Assembly: GCA_041499965.1 (NCBI GenBank)
Contig: JBGQLG010000003.1
Location: forward strand, 1-64,000
DNA: 64,000 bases
From: AR5 sp041499965
Lineage (GTDB): Bacteria > Methylomirabilota > Methylomirabilia > Rokubacteriales > CSP1-6
Direction of reading: 5' to 3'
Shown piece after piece: positions 7,021-15,294 of the stretch. A model generated the notes under the pieces. It worked only from the letters and a program-made list of their open reading frames with translations. It was not told where the DNA came from and did not search any database. Within the stretch, counting starts at the first letter, position 1; every line of letters begins with the position of its first letter. The position numbers and the translations under genes were made by a program.

Positions 7021-9116
7021 GAGGCCTCCTTGGCATCGAGCCGACCGCGGACGTCCAGCGCGCGGGCGCCGGTGGCCGTGGCCAGCAGTGGGTTGATCTC
7101 GAGCTCGGCGAGGTCGGGGACGTCGGCGGCCAGGCGCGAGAAGCGGCTCACGACGCCGGCGAGGGCGTCGAGGTCGACGGGCGCCCGGCCACGCGCGCCG
7201 TGCAGGGCGGGCGCCATCCGCAGCTCTTCCAGCATGGCCCGTGCCTCGGCAGGGTCGATCGGCGCCAGCCGCGCGGCGGTGTCGCCGAGCAGCTCGACGA
7301 AGATGCCGCCGAAGCCGACCATCACGAGCGGCCCGAACTGCGGGTCTCGCACCATGCCGAGCAGCAGCTCGGTGGCATCGGCGCCGGCCATCGTCTGGAC
7401 CAGGACACCGTCCAGCCGTGCGGCCGGCACGCGGCGGGCCACATCGGCCAGCATGCGCGCCGCCGCGGAGGCGGCCGCGGCCGGCGAGGCGAGCCCCAGG
7501 ATCACGCCGCCCACGTCGCTCTTGTGGCTGATGTCGGGCGAGACGATCTTGATCGCGACGGGCGCCCCCAGCGCCTGGGTTGCCACGGCCGCCTCGTCGG
7601 GGGAGCGGGCCAGGCGTGCGGGCACCAGCTCGATACCGTACGCCTCCAGGAGCGGCGCCGCCTCCAGGAGGCCGATGCGGGGTGCCTCGCGCGCCGGCCC
7701 GAGCGCCGCGGCGAGCCGCGCGGGATCGATCGGCGTGGGCGGACGCCTGGCGGGCGCGCGCCGGCGCTCGGCCAGCGTCACCGTGTGCGCCAGCGCGCGC
7801 ACGGCCTGCTCCGGGAAGGCGTAGCACGGCACGCCGCCCTCCTCGAGCGCCGCGACGCCCGGGCGCACGCGGGCGCCGCCGGCGAACACGCCCAGGACCG
7901 GCGTGGGCCACTGGCGGGTGGTGCCCAGCACCGCGCGCGCGACCCCGGTGGCGTCCGTGGCCGCCTGGGGGGCCAGCATGACCACGAGCGAGGCGGGCTC
8001 GCCGGCCAGCGCCTGCAGGGCGGCGTCGTAGCGCGCGGGCGTCGCGTCGCCGATGAGATCGATGGGGTTGGCGATCGCCGCGTGGGCCGGCAGCGCGGCG
8101 GCCAGGCGCGCCTGCACGGGTGGGGACGTCGGCGCCACCTCCAGGCCGGCGTCGCACGCGGCATCGGTGGCGAGGATGCCGAGGCCACCCCCGTTGGTGA
8201 CGAGGAGGACGCGGCGGCCCGGCGGCGTGCGACCGGCCACCAGCACCCGCGCGACGTCGAAGAGCTCCTCCAGCGTCGCCACACGCAGGGCGCCGGCCTG
8301 GCGGACGGCGGCGTCGAAGGCGCGATCCGACCCGGCCAGCGCGCCGGTGTGCGAGGACACGGCGCGGGCGCCCTCGGCCGAGCGGCCGGCCTTCATCAGC
8401 ACGCAGGGCTTGCGGGCGGCGGCGGCGCCCAGCGCGGTGAAGAACGCGCGGCCGTCGGCGACGCCCTCCAGGTAGCCGAGGATCACGCGCGTGTCGGGAT
8501 CGTCGGCGAGTGCTCCGATCACGTCCGTCTCGTTCACGTCGGCCTGGTTGCCGAGGCTGGCGAAGAGCGAGAAGCCCAGCCCGTGCTCGCGCGACCAGTC
8601 GAGGATCGCCGTGCACAGCGCCCCCGAATGCGAGAAGAATCCGAGCACGCCGGGGCGCGGCATGCCGGGTGCGAAGGTGAGATTGAGGTGGCGGGCGGGG
8701 CGGATCCAGCCCAGGCAGTTCGGTCCGATCAGTCGCAGCGGGGCCGTGGCGAGCCACCGGCGCAGGGCCTCCTCCCGCGCGCGACCCTCGGCGCCCGCCT
8801 CGCGGAAGCCGGCGCTGATGACGACGGCGGCGGGCACGCCCTTGCGCACGCACTGCTCGAGCACCGGCAGCACGGCGGCGGCCGGCACGGCGACGACGGC
8901 GAGATCGACCGGGCCGTCCACGTCGAGGATGGAGGGCACCGCCGGCAGGCCCTGGACGAGGGCGCGGCCCGCGTTGACGGCGACGAGGCGGCCGTCGAAG
9001 CCGCCGGCCCGGAGATTGGCGAGCACGCTGCCACCGACCTTGGCGGGATCGGCGGAGGCCCCGATCACGGCCACGGAGGACGCGTCGAAGAAGGGACCAA
9101 GCCCCGGCCGCGTCAT
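7017..9116 (-). CDS. acyl-CoA synthetase (NDP-forming), fused alpha-beta
   Basis: 699 residues. An N-terminal CoA-binding Rossmann domain (about 1-130, SSVAVIGASADPAKVGGSV) is followed by succinyl-CoA-ligase-like flavodoxin domains (about 145-450, with SSHTGALAGSD) and a C-terminal ATP-grasp domain (about 475-699, ending AELEINPLL). It interconverts acyl-CoA, ADP and Pi with acid, CoA and ATP, a substrate-level route to ATP from acetyl-CoA or similar thioesters. The ATG overlaps the stop of ackA and its own stop overlaps the cytochrome c start. Together with AckA it suggests fermentative or energy-limited metabolism. The preferred acyl group is not evident. Confidence 0.93.
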   Translation of the reverse strand: MTRPGLGPFFDASSVAVIGASADPAKVGGSVLANLRAGGFDGRLVAVNAGRALVQGLPAVPSILDVDGPVDLAVVAVPAAAVLPVLEQCVRKGVPAAVVISAGFREAGAEGRAREEALRRWLATAPLRLIGPNCLGWIRPARHLNLTFAPGMPRPGVLGFFSHSGALCTAILDWSREHGLGFSLFASLGNQADVNETDVIGALADDPDTRVILGYLEGVADGRAFFTALGAAAARKPCVLMKAGRSAEGARAVSSHTGALAGSDRAFDAAVRQAGALRVATLEELFDVARVLVAGRTPPGRRVLLVTNGGGLGILATDAACDAGLEVAPTSPPVQARLAAALPAHAAIANPIDLIGDATPARYDAALQALAGEPASLVVMLAPQAATDATGVARAVLGTTRQWPTPVLGVFAGGARVRPGVAALEEGGVPCYAFPEQAVRALAHTVTLAERRRAPARRPPTPIDPARLAAALGPAREAPRIGLLEAAPLLEAYGIELVPARLARSPDEAAVATQALGAPVAIKIVSPDISHKSDVGGVILGLASPAAAASAAARMLADVARRVPAARLDGVLVQTMAGADATELLLGMVRDPQFGPLVMVGFGGIFVELLGDTAARLAPIDPAEARAMLEELRMAPALHGARGRAPVDLDALAGVVSRFSRLAADVPDLAELEINPLLATATGARALDVRGRLDAKEAS

Positions 9117-10315
9117 GCCGATGCCGAGCGGCTCAGGCAGGCCGCGGTCTCGCGGGCGATGATTCGCTCCTCGTCGGCGGGGATCACGAGCGCGCGGATG
9201 GTGGCGCCCGGGGCGCCGATCGTGCTCTCGGTGCCGAGGGCGGCGGCGTTGCGGTGAGGGTCGAGCGCGAGCCCGCACCACTGGAAGCCGGCGCTGATCC
9301 GTCGCCGGATCTCCGGATTGTGGGCGCCCACGCCTCCGGTGAAGACGACGGCGTCGGCTCCCTCGAGCACGGCCAGGTAGGCGCCGAGATACTTGCGCGC
9401 GCGGTGACAGAAGACGTCGAGAGCCAGGCGGGCGCGTGGATCGTCGCGCTCGCGCGCCAGCACGTCGCGCACGTCGCCGGTGCCGCCCGCCAGACCGAGC
9501 AGCCCCGAGCGCTCGTTCAGCCACGTCTCCACCTCGTCGACGCTCACGCCCTCGGCCCGGGCCAGGAAGCCGGGCAGCGCTGGATCGACGTCGCCGCTGC
9601 GCGTGCCCATGACGAGACCCTCGAGCGGCGTGAGCCCCATCGAGGTGTCGATCGAGACGCCGCCGCGGATCGCCGCGGCCGAGCATCCGCTGCCCAGGTG
9701 CAGGACGATCAGTCGCGTCTCCTCGGGTGCGCGATCCAGGAGCACGGGCGCGCGACTGGCCGCCCACGCATAGGAGAGGCCGTGGAATCCGAACCGCCGG
9801 ATGCCGTGGCGGCAAGCGACCTCCCACGGAATCGCGTAGGTGGACGCCCGTTCCGGCAGCCGCGCGTGAAAGGCGGTATCGAAGACCGCGACCATCGGCA
9901 GCGCGGGGCCGAGCGCCTCACGGCAGGCCCGGACACCGGCCAGGCTCGGCCGGTTGTGCAGCGGGGCCAGCGACTCCAGCGCCTCGATGGCCGCGAGCAC
10001 GCCACTGTCGATCGTCGCGGGCTCGGTGAAGCGGGCGCCGCCGTGCACGACGCGGTGTCCGACGGCCTCAATGGCGGTGGCGCCGGCGGTCAGCCAGCCG
10101 AGCACGTGGCCGACCGCGTCGGCGTGATCGCTGACCGGCGCCTCACGGCGCTCGACCCGTCCGTCCCGCTCGAAGCTGAGCCGGGCCGTCGCTCCCAGCC
10201 GCTCGACGCTGCCGCCGGCGAGCGCGCGGGCGTCGGCGGCCGGTGCGGCCGGATCGACGGCCAGCAGCCGGAACTTCAGCGAGGACGAGCCGCAGTTCAG
10301 CGCCAGAACGTTCAT
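9113..10315 (-). CDS. ackA: acetate kinase
   Basis: 400 residues with the ASKHA fold. It opens with VLALNCGSSSLKF and has VGHRVVHGG near 125, a FDTAFH segment near 145-150, the HLGSGCS loop near 207 and TGGVGAHN near 325, all standard AckA signatures. It makes acetate and ATP from acetyl phosphate, or the reverse. No phosphotransacetylase is seen nearby. The ATG overlaps the stop of the upstream GDT1-like gene (ATGA), and the stop overlaps the acyl-CoA synthetase start, so expression is translationally coupled. Confidence is high. Confidence 0.95.
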   Translation of the reverse strand: MNVLALNCGSSSLKFRLLAVDPAAPAADARALAGGSVERLGATARLSFERDGRVERREAPVSDHADAVGHVLGWLTAGATAIEAVGHRVVHGGARFTEPATIDSGVLAAIEALESLAPLHNRPSLAGVRACREALGPALPMVAVFDTAFHARLPERASTYAIPWEVACRHGIRRFGFHGLSYAWAASRAPVLLDRAPEETRLIVLHLGSGCSAAAIRGGVSIDTSMGLTPLEGLVMGTRSGDVDPALPGFLARAEGVSVDEVETWLNERSGLLGLAGGTGDVRDVLARERDDPRARLALDVFCHRARKYLGAYLAVLEGADAVVFTGGVGAHNPEIRRRISAGFQWCGLALDPHRNAAALGTESTIGAPGATIRALVIPADEERIIARETAACLSRSASA

Positions 10316-10578
10316 CCGCGCACCAGCATGACGGCGCCGATGGCGATGAAGCCGAGCGCCGCCAGCCTGCGCAGGCGGCGCGGCTCGACCCAGTCGCCGA
10401 GCAGGGAGCCGGCGAGGACGGCGAGGACCGTCGAAGTCACGAGCGCGCCGGCCGCGGCGCCCAGCACGCCGGCGCGGCTCAGCTCGTGGTCGGTGGCGAA
10501 CAGGACCGTCGCGAACTGGGTCTTGTCGCCGATCTCGGCCAGGAACACGCTCAGGAACACGATCGCGTACGCCCGCAT
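10312..10578 (-). CDS. half-size GDT1/TMEM165-family (UPF0016) membrane protein
   Basis: 88 residues forming one UPF0016 repeat: a first helix containing the E-x-G-D-K-T motif (LAEIGDKTQFATV) and two further hydrophobic segments. Full GDT1 transporters have two such repeats and move Mn2+ or Ca2+ in exchange for protons; single-repeat proteins should work as dimers. Only one copy is present here, so a homodimer or a partner elsewhere is implied. An upstream box resembling GGAGGAAC precedes the ATG, and the stop overlaps ackA. Confidence 0.82.
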   Translation of the reverse strand: MRAYAIVFLSVFLAEIGDKTQFATVLFATDHELSRAGVLGAAAGALVTSTVLAVLAGSLLGDWVEPRRLRRLAALGFIAIGAVMLVRG

Positions 10579-10613
10579 GACGGTTCCTCCGCGGAATGGC
10601 GCGACGGCTGTCG

Positions 10614-10988
10614 TCAGCCGGCCGCGCGAGGCTGCCCCACGATCGAGTCGACGAGATCCACCAGGGCCTGGGTCGAGAAGGGCTTGCCGAGGAACCCGGC
10701 GGCGCCCTCGTCGAGCGCCAGCCGGCGAGCGCTGGTGGAGGCCTGGCCGGTGATCATGATCACGGGGGTGCCCGTCGTGCACGCCGCGCGCAGGACGTCA
10801 AGGCCGTCTCCATCGGACAGATGGCGGTCGACGATGGCCAGGGTCGGGCGGTGCGTGCCGCCGACCGCGACCAGCGCCGCCTCGCACGTGGCGGCCGTCA
10901 CCACCCGCCAGCCGCGGCGGTGGAGCAGCCGGGCGCACCCCGCGGCCAGGTCGGCCTCGTCGTCGACGATCAGGATCGTGCGCGTCAC
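10614..10988 (-). CDS. single-domain response regulator (receiver only)
   Basis: 124 residues, a CheY-like receiver without an output domain. The acidic pair is in ILIVDDEADL, the phospho-acceptor Asp in LAIVDRHLSDGDG, the Thr in VIMITGQ and the Lys in GKPFS. It may act as a phosphate relay or sink for the PAS kinase in the same operon (5370-6617). The GTG start overlaps the stop of the CBS gene (GTGA). Confidence 0.9.
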   Translation of the reverse strand: MTRTILIVDDEADLAAGCARLLHRRGWRVVTAATCEAALVAVGGTHRPTLAIVDRHLSDGDGLDVLRAACTTGTPVIMITGQASTSARRLALDEGAAGFLGKPFSTQALVDLVDSIVGQPRAAG

Positions 10989-11398
10989 GTGGCCCGCTCC
11001 AGCCCCGCGACCACGCGGACGAAATCGGATTCAGTGACGATGCCAACGAGACGCCCGCCGTCCACCACGGGCAGCGCGCCGATCTTGTGGTCGACCATGA
11101 GGCGCGCCGCCTCCGCCGCGGAGCGAGCGGAGTCGACCACGATCACGGAGCGGGACATCACCTCGCCGACGGTGAGACGGGCCAGCAGAGCGTTGATCTC
11201 CCAGACGGACAGGCTGGTGGCCGGCGAGGGCAGGTTGAGCCGGATGTCGCGGTCGGTGATGATCCCGACGAGCCGTGAATCCTCGACCACGACGAGATGG
11301 CGGATACGCGCATTGGCCATGCGCTGGCGGGCGTCCAGCATCGGCGTGGCGGGCTCCACGGTGATCGGTCCCGGCGTCATGAGATCGCGCACGCGCAT
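10985..11398 (-). CDS. CBS-pair protein
   Basis: 137 residues made almost entirely of two CBS motifs (about 8-62 and 75-132). Signature segments are VRDLMTPGPITV, RHLVVVEDSRLVGIITDRDIR and GALPVVDGGRLVGIVTESDFV. Standalone CBS pairs bind adenosine nucleotides and are thought to sense energy state; Hrp1 of M. tuberculosis is a well-known dormancy-regulon example. It lies 10 bp after the tandem P-loop gene and overlaps the receiver gene. The partner protein is unknown. Confidence 0.92.
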   Translation of the reverse strand: MRVRDLMTPGPITVEPATPMLDARQRMANARIRHLVVVEDSRLVGIITDRDIRLNLPSPATSLSVWEINALLARLTVGEVMSRSVIVVDSARSAAEAARLMVDHKIGALPVVDGGRLVGIVTESDFVRVVAGLERAT

Positions 11399-11408
11399 GA
11401 CGAGCCTC

Positions 11409-12494
11409 CTAGCTGGCGAGCCGGCGTCGGAGCAGGCGGCGGGCCAGTCGCAGTAGATCTTCGGCAGCAGCCCATTCGCTGCGGACGGCGGTGTCGAGCA
11501 CCAGGTCGGGGCGGAGCGAATGCTCGTACTCGAGGACGATGTCGGGGACGTCGGCGCCGCCGCCTGGGCGCGGGCCCCACCGCACGGCCCGCTCCCGGTC
11601 CCGGCAGATCTCGGGCGGGCAGACGAGCTGCACCTCGGCGAAGCTCGCGCAGATCTCCCGGGCGAGCGCGCGCCAGGCCCGCCGGGGCGCGGTGGCGTCC
11701 ACGACGACCGTGACGCCGCTCTCGGCCAGCAGCTTGGCGGTGTACGCCAGCGCCCGGTGCGCGATGTCCTCGCCGGCCTCGCCGCCGTGGCCGCCGCCGA
11801 GGACGAACGCGCGGAGCGCGCCCCACTCCAGCACCTTCACGGTGACGCCCTCGGCCGCCAGCGATTCCCCCAGGGACGACGCCAGCGTGGTCTTGCCGCT
11901 GCCGGGGGGGCCGGTGATCCAGATGACCGCGCCGCCGTCGCCCGGGCGGCGCTGGACCGGCGGTCGCAGCCGGCGCGCCAGCGTCGCGATCCGCTCGGCC
12001 GCTGCCGCGGTGTCCTCGACGCTGGTGTCGACGACCAGATCCGGAGATTCCGCGCGCTCGTAGGGCACGTTCACCCCCGGCACCGTGGCGCCCGGGTGGG
12101 CGGCGCCGGCGTAGATGGCCGGCGGCGCGTGACCGGCGGAACGTGTGCGCTCGCGGGCCTGCGCGAGCTCCAGCGGACAGTCGATCTGCACCTCGGCGAA
12201 GCGCGGGATCGACGCGCGGGCCAGCGCGCGCCACGCGCGACGATGACCGGTGGCGTCGATCAGCACGGGGATGCCGGCCTCGGTCAGCGCCCCGGCCATG
12301 AACACGAGCGCGTGGTAGACGACCTCCCGCTCGGCGTCCGAGTACGAGGGCGTCGGGGTGAGCACGCGGCGCACCCGATCGAGCGCGAGCACCACGACGG
12401 GCTCGCCGTGCTCGGCCAGCCGCGCGGCGGCCGTGCTGGCCAGCGTGGACTTGCCGCTGCCGGGCAAGCCCGTCACCCAGATGGCCCAGCTCAT
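11409..12494 (-). CDS. tandem APS-kinase-like P-loop protein (two kinase domains)
   Basis: 361 residues with two similar P-loop kinase domains. The first (about 1-180) has Walker A GLPGSGKST, the second (about 188-360) GPPGSGKTT. Each is followed by a segment like DATGHRRAWRALAR or DATAPRRAWRALAR and a conserved Cys-Pro, as in adenylylsulfate kinase (CysC). No ATP sulfurylase is present and the substrate loops differ, so sulfate activation is not assumed. The ATG overlaps the stop of the APH-type gene; in M. tuberculosis Rv2004c an APH domain and such a P-loop domain are fused, which suggests the two proteins here work together. Confidence 0.85.
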   Translation of the reverse strand: MSWAIWVTGLPGSGKSTLASTAAARLAEHGEPVVVLALDRVRRVLTPTPSYSDAEREVVYHALVFMAGALTEAGIPVLIDATGHRRAWRALARASIPRFAEVQIDCPLELAQARERTRSAGHAPPAIYAGAAHPGATVPGVNVPYERAESPDLVVDTSVEDTAAAAERIATLARRLRPPVQRRPGDGGAVIWITGPPGSGKTTLASSLGESLAAEGVTVKVLEWGALRAFVLGGGHGGEAGEDIAHRALAYTAKLLAESGVTVVVDATAPRRAWRALAREICASFAEVQLVCPPEICRDRERAVRWGPRPGGGADVPDIVLEYEHSLRPDLVLDTAVRSEWAAAEDLLRLARRLLRRRLAS

Positions 12495-13630
12495 CGGGAC
12501 GATCCGAGCAGCCACCCGAGATCGGCCGGGTCCAGACGGGTGAGGGCCGACAGGGTCGTCGCGAGATGCCCGAGGTCGGTCCGTACGACCTCGGGGAGAT
12601 CGGGATACCACCGCGGGTGCGCCAGCACCAGCACGCGGAACGCGAGGAACGGCGGCAGCGTGTCCAGCAGCTGTTCGTCCCGGCTGGCCTCGAGATACGT
12701 GGAGAGGAACTCGCGGAAGAGGCCACGGAAGGGCTCGGCCACGCCGCGCTCACCGTGGTGGGCGGCCCGCCGCATCCCGAAGAACACGTAGTTGATCGCC
12801 AGCGCGGCCACGTCGTCGGCCGGCTCGCCCCACTCGCCCCGGCTGCGATCGAGCACGCTGAAGTCGGTGCCCTCGCGGAAGAGAATGTTCCAGGGATGGA
12901 AGTCGCCGTGCGTGCGCGACAGCCGATGCGTCAGCGGGCGGAGCCGCCACCGCCAGCGCACCATCGCGCATTCCAGCGCCTCGCACGTCGAGGGCGGGAG
13001 CAGCGGCCAGGGATGGGGGTAGCTGTCGAGGATGCCCATCACGCACTCGCCGTGGCCCACGAGCTCGCGGATGCGCCGGGCGTACAGCGTCGGCTCGTCG
13101 CGCTTGGTCGCGTGCACCTCGGCCAGGAACCGCGCCAACGCCTCGGTCCGGGCGGTGTCGACCGGCGTGAGCGGGCCCTCGAGCAATCGATCGAGATCCA
13201 GCCAGTACAGGTCGCCGTCGGCCTTCTCGACGAGCTGGAAGAAGTCCTCCGCATCGGCCACCGAGACGATCTCACCCGCGGCTCGCACGAAGCCGACGTC
13301 CACGCTGCGGACGTGGCGGGGGAAGTCGTTGTAGGCGGGATGCCCGTAGAGCGCTTGCCAGGCGCGGTCCGCGGCGTAGTCGTGACCGAACCCCTGGGCG
13401 GGTTTCGTCCGGCTCACGACGAGGGCGCGGGGACGACCGCCCACCCGGCACTGGATCTCGAACGGCACGCCGTAGCCGAAGCCCTTGGGATCGTCGGCGC
13501 CCCCGCCCCCGAGCGAGCGCAGCGCCAGCACCTCCACCCGCTCGCCGAACACCCGGGTCAGATAGCGGGCGAGCCGGTCGCCATCGAGACCGGGCGGATC
13601 GTCCAGCGTGCTCACGGGCATGCTCATCAC
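12491..13630 (-). CDS. aminoglycoside-phosphotransferase-like (APH) kinase
   Basis: 379 residues of the APH/choline kinase fold. The catalytic loop THGDFHPWNILF lies near residue 240 and the metal-binding segment is FSVLDRSRGEWGEPADDVAA, where the usual D-F/W after Leu is D-R. The N-lobe is glycine-rich around LGGGGADDPKG. The family phosphorylates small molecules; resistance to antibiotics is not implied. Position and overlap with the tandem P-loop gene mirror Rv2004c of the mycobacterial DosR regulon, where both domains are in one protein. The true substrate is unknown. Confidence 0.85.
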   Translation of the reverse strand: MMSMPVSTLDDPPGLDGDRLARYLTRVFGERVEVLALRSLGGGGADDPKGFGYGVPFEIQCRVGGRPRALVVSRTKPAQGFGHDYAADRAWQALYGHPAYNDFPRHVRSVDVGFVRAAGEIVSVADAEDFFQLVEKADGDLYWLDLDRLLEGPLTPVDTARTEALARFLAEVHATKRDEPTLYARRIRELVGHGECVMGILDSYPHPWPLLPPSTCEALECAMVRWRWRLRPLTHRLSRTHGDFHPWNILFREGTDFSVLDRSRGEWGEPADDVAALAINYVFFGMRRAAHHGERGVAEPFRGLFREFLSTYLEASRDEQLLDTLPPFLAFRVLVLAHPRWYPDLPEVVRTDLGHLATTLSALTRLDPADLGWLLGSSR

Positions 13631-13642
13631 CGTGCCGGCGGG

Positions 13643-14083
13643 CTACCGCCCCCGGACGGTGAGCACCGGGCAGGGAGCCGTGGCGGCAACCCGAGCGGCG
13701 ACGCTGCCCAGGAAGAAGCGAGCCACGCCCGTGCGCCCGTGGGTGCCGATGACGATCAGGTCCGCCCGGTACCGCTTCGCCGCGCGCACGATCTGCTCGT
13801 GGGCCACGCCCTCCAGCAGCAGCCCGCGGACCCGAACCCGCGCGGTCTTGGCCTTCGCGACCAGGCGGTCCATCTGCTTCTGGGCCCACGCCCGGGCGGA
13901 GGCGCTCATCTGCTCGTAGATGGACGGAGAGACGTAGCCCTCGCCGGCCACCGGGATGACCGGTGCCAGCACGTGCACCAGCACCAGCTCGCTGCGGCGC
14001 TGCTTGGCCTCGGCCACGGCGCGGGCGAAGGCGGCGGACGACGCCTTGGAGAAGTCGGTGGGATGAAGCAGTCTGCGGCTCAT
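13643..14083 (-). CDS. universal stress protein (single UspA domain)
   Basis: 146 residues. It starts with RLLHPTDFSKASSAAFARA and carries the complete ATP-binding loop GTHGRTGVARFFLGS near residues 113-127, followed by the usual PCPVLTVR strand. An AAGGAGG box lies upstream of the ATG. It sits 12 bp before the APH gene and is the second Usp in the long operon. Confidence 0.93.
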   Translation of the reverse strand: MSRRLLHPTDFSKASSAAFARAVAEAKQRRSELVLVHVLAPVIPVAGEGYVSPSIYEQMSASARAWAQKQMDRLVAKAKTARVRVRGLLLEGVAHEQIVRAAKRYRADLIVIGTHGRTGVARFFLGSVAARVAATAPCPVLTVRGR

Positions 14084-14137
14084 TGGTCGGTGGCCTCCTT
14101 GGTGACCAGGGCCGCTGCGGCGGCCCGGCGCCGGTGA

Positions 14138-14620
14138 CTATACACGCGCCGTCCCGTCGATGGCGCCGGGTGTGAACGGAGTATCCATCAGCGCGCGGCC
14201 CGGACGGATCAACAGAACGGGAACCTCGGTCGAGCGCAGAACGGTCTCGGCGACACTGCCGAGGACGATCCGGCCGAGGCCGCTGCGCCCGTGGCTCGAC
14301 ATCACGATGAGATCCGCCCCACGCATGCGAGCGGCGTCCACGATGGCCTCGGCGGGTGGCGCGTACCAGACCGAGACCTCGACGCCCGCCACCCCGGCCC
14401 GCGTCACGCGATCACGCGCCTCGGCCAGATAACGCTCCGCACTGCGGACCACTTGCACCTGCGCCTCGGTCGGGTCGGCCATGGGCGTGGTGTGAGCCTC
14501 GGCGGCGCGCATCAGCACCAGCCGGGACCCATAGTCGCGTGCGAGATCGACTGCCGGCGACAGGGCGCCTTCAGCCAGCGTCGACCCGTCGAGCGGAACC
14601 AGGATGGTCTTGATCTTCAT
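14138..14620 (-). CDS. universal stress protein (single UspA domain)
   Basis: 160 residues beginning IKTILVPLDGSTLAEGAL. The nucleotide loop SSHGRSGLGRIVLGS is intact near residues 118-132 and is followed by PVLLIRPG. An AAGGAGG box 6 nt before the ATG at 14620 fixes the start; an ATG further upstream lacks one. It is the first gene of the longest operon in the window (to about 5370) and lies 41 nt downstream of a predicted sigma-54 start. Confidence 0.93.
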   Translation of the reverse strand: MKIKTILVPLDGSTLAEGALSPAVDLARDYGSRLVLMRAAEAHTTPMADPTEAQVQVVRSAERYLAEARDRVTRAGVAGVEVSVWYAPPAEAIVDAARMRGADLIVMSSHGRSGLGRIVLGSVAETVLRSTEVPVLLIRPGRALMDTPFTPGAIDGTARV

Positions 14621-14671
14621 CGCCGCCTCCTTACCGATCCCCGTGTCTTGTTGCACCCGCGTGCAGGGAGC

Positions 14672-14687
14672 GGCAACGCCCGTGCCA
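14672..14687 (-). promoter_or_regulatory. sigma-54 promoter of the long Usp-ackA-kinase operon
   Basis: TGGCACGGGCGTTGCC on the minus strand is an essentially perfect match to the consensus TGGCACG-N4-TTGC. The predicted start is near 14661, 41 nt before the Usp ATG. Confidence 0.88.
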
Positions 14688-14740
14688 CCGGCGGAGGTTC
14701 GCCAAAACAGTCACTTGGGGGACCAGGCACTGCAGCTCTG

Positions 14741-14800
14741 TGGGGCGGACTCGCCTCTGCTGGGGCTCCAGTTTTGGCATGCTGGGGAACCCGTGCCCCA
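14741..14800. promoter_or_regulatory. three enhancer-like sites upstream of the long operon
   Basis: TGGGGCGGACTCGCCTCT (14741-14758) is centred at about -88. A site with only a left half, TGGGGCT, follows at 14761 (about -108). TGGGGAACCCGTGCCCCA lies at 14783-14800 (about -130). Steps are 20 and 22 bp. Confidence 0.75.
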
Positions 14801-14829
14801 TCGGTGTCCGGGCCAGGCCTCGAGCGCTG

Positions 14830-15294
14830 CTACCGAACGGTCGCGGCCCCCGCGATCGTGTGAGGTTCACGGATCATGAAGACCGGCACCGGGGCGTGGC
14901 GGAGCACCGCCTCGGCGACTGATCCGAAGAGCAGGCGGCCGAGGCCGGTCCGGCCATGGGTCGCCATGGCGACCAGATCGGCGCCGCTCTCGGACGCGGC
15001 CGTGAGAATTTCCTGGGCCGGCCGGCCGCGTCGAATGGACCAGGCCGCATCAACGCCCTGCGAGCGCAGCGACGCGGCGATGGGTGCCAGGTACTCCTCG
15101 GCCTCGCTCCGCCGGGCCTCCACGTCGTCCAAGACGATCGCCCCCTCGGCGACGGGCGCCGTGATCGGTTCCAGCACGTGCAGGAGCATCACCGTCATGT
15201 TGAGCGGCCCGGCGATCTCCATCAGGAACCGCAGGACCGCCTCGCCGGCGGTCGAGCCGTCGAGCGCGACCAGGACGCGCTTGTGGCTATACAT
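14830..15294 (-). CDS. universal stress protein (single UspA domain)
   Basis: 154 residues starting MYSHKRVLVALDGSTAGEAV and carrying the complete loop ATHGRTGLGRLLFGS near residues 117-131. The start at 15294 lies 8 bp inside the end of the preceding short Usp gene and is preceded by an AGGAGG-like box (GGAGGTCGCCC). It is the second gene of a two-gene operon. Confidence 0.92.
   Translation of the reverse strand: MYSHKRVLVALDGSTAGEAVLRFLMEIAGPLNMTVMLLHVLEPITAPVAEGAIVLDDVEARRSEAEEYLAPIAASLRSQGVDAAWSIRRGRPAQEILTAASESGADLVAMATHGRTGLGRLLFGSVAEAVLRHAPVPVFMIREPHTIAGAATVR

Noticed and set aside
11409..12494. Sulfate assimilation (CysC) for the APS-kinase-like proteins.
   Set aside because: No ATP sulfurylase or PAPS reductase is nearby, the domains are duplicated or fused to Pcm, and the context is stress related.
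12491..13630. Aminoglycoside resistance gene.
   Set aside because: Only the general APH fold is visible; the context matches the dormancy protein Rv2004c, not a resistance cassette.
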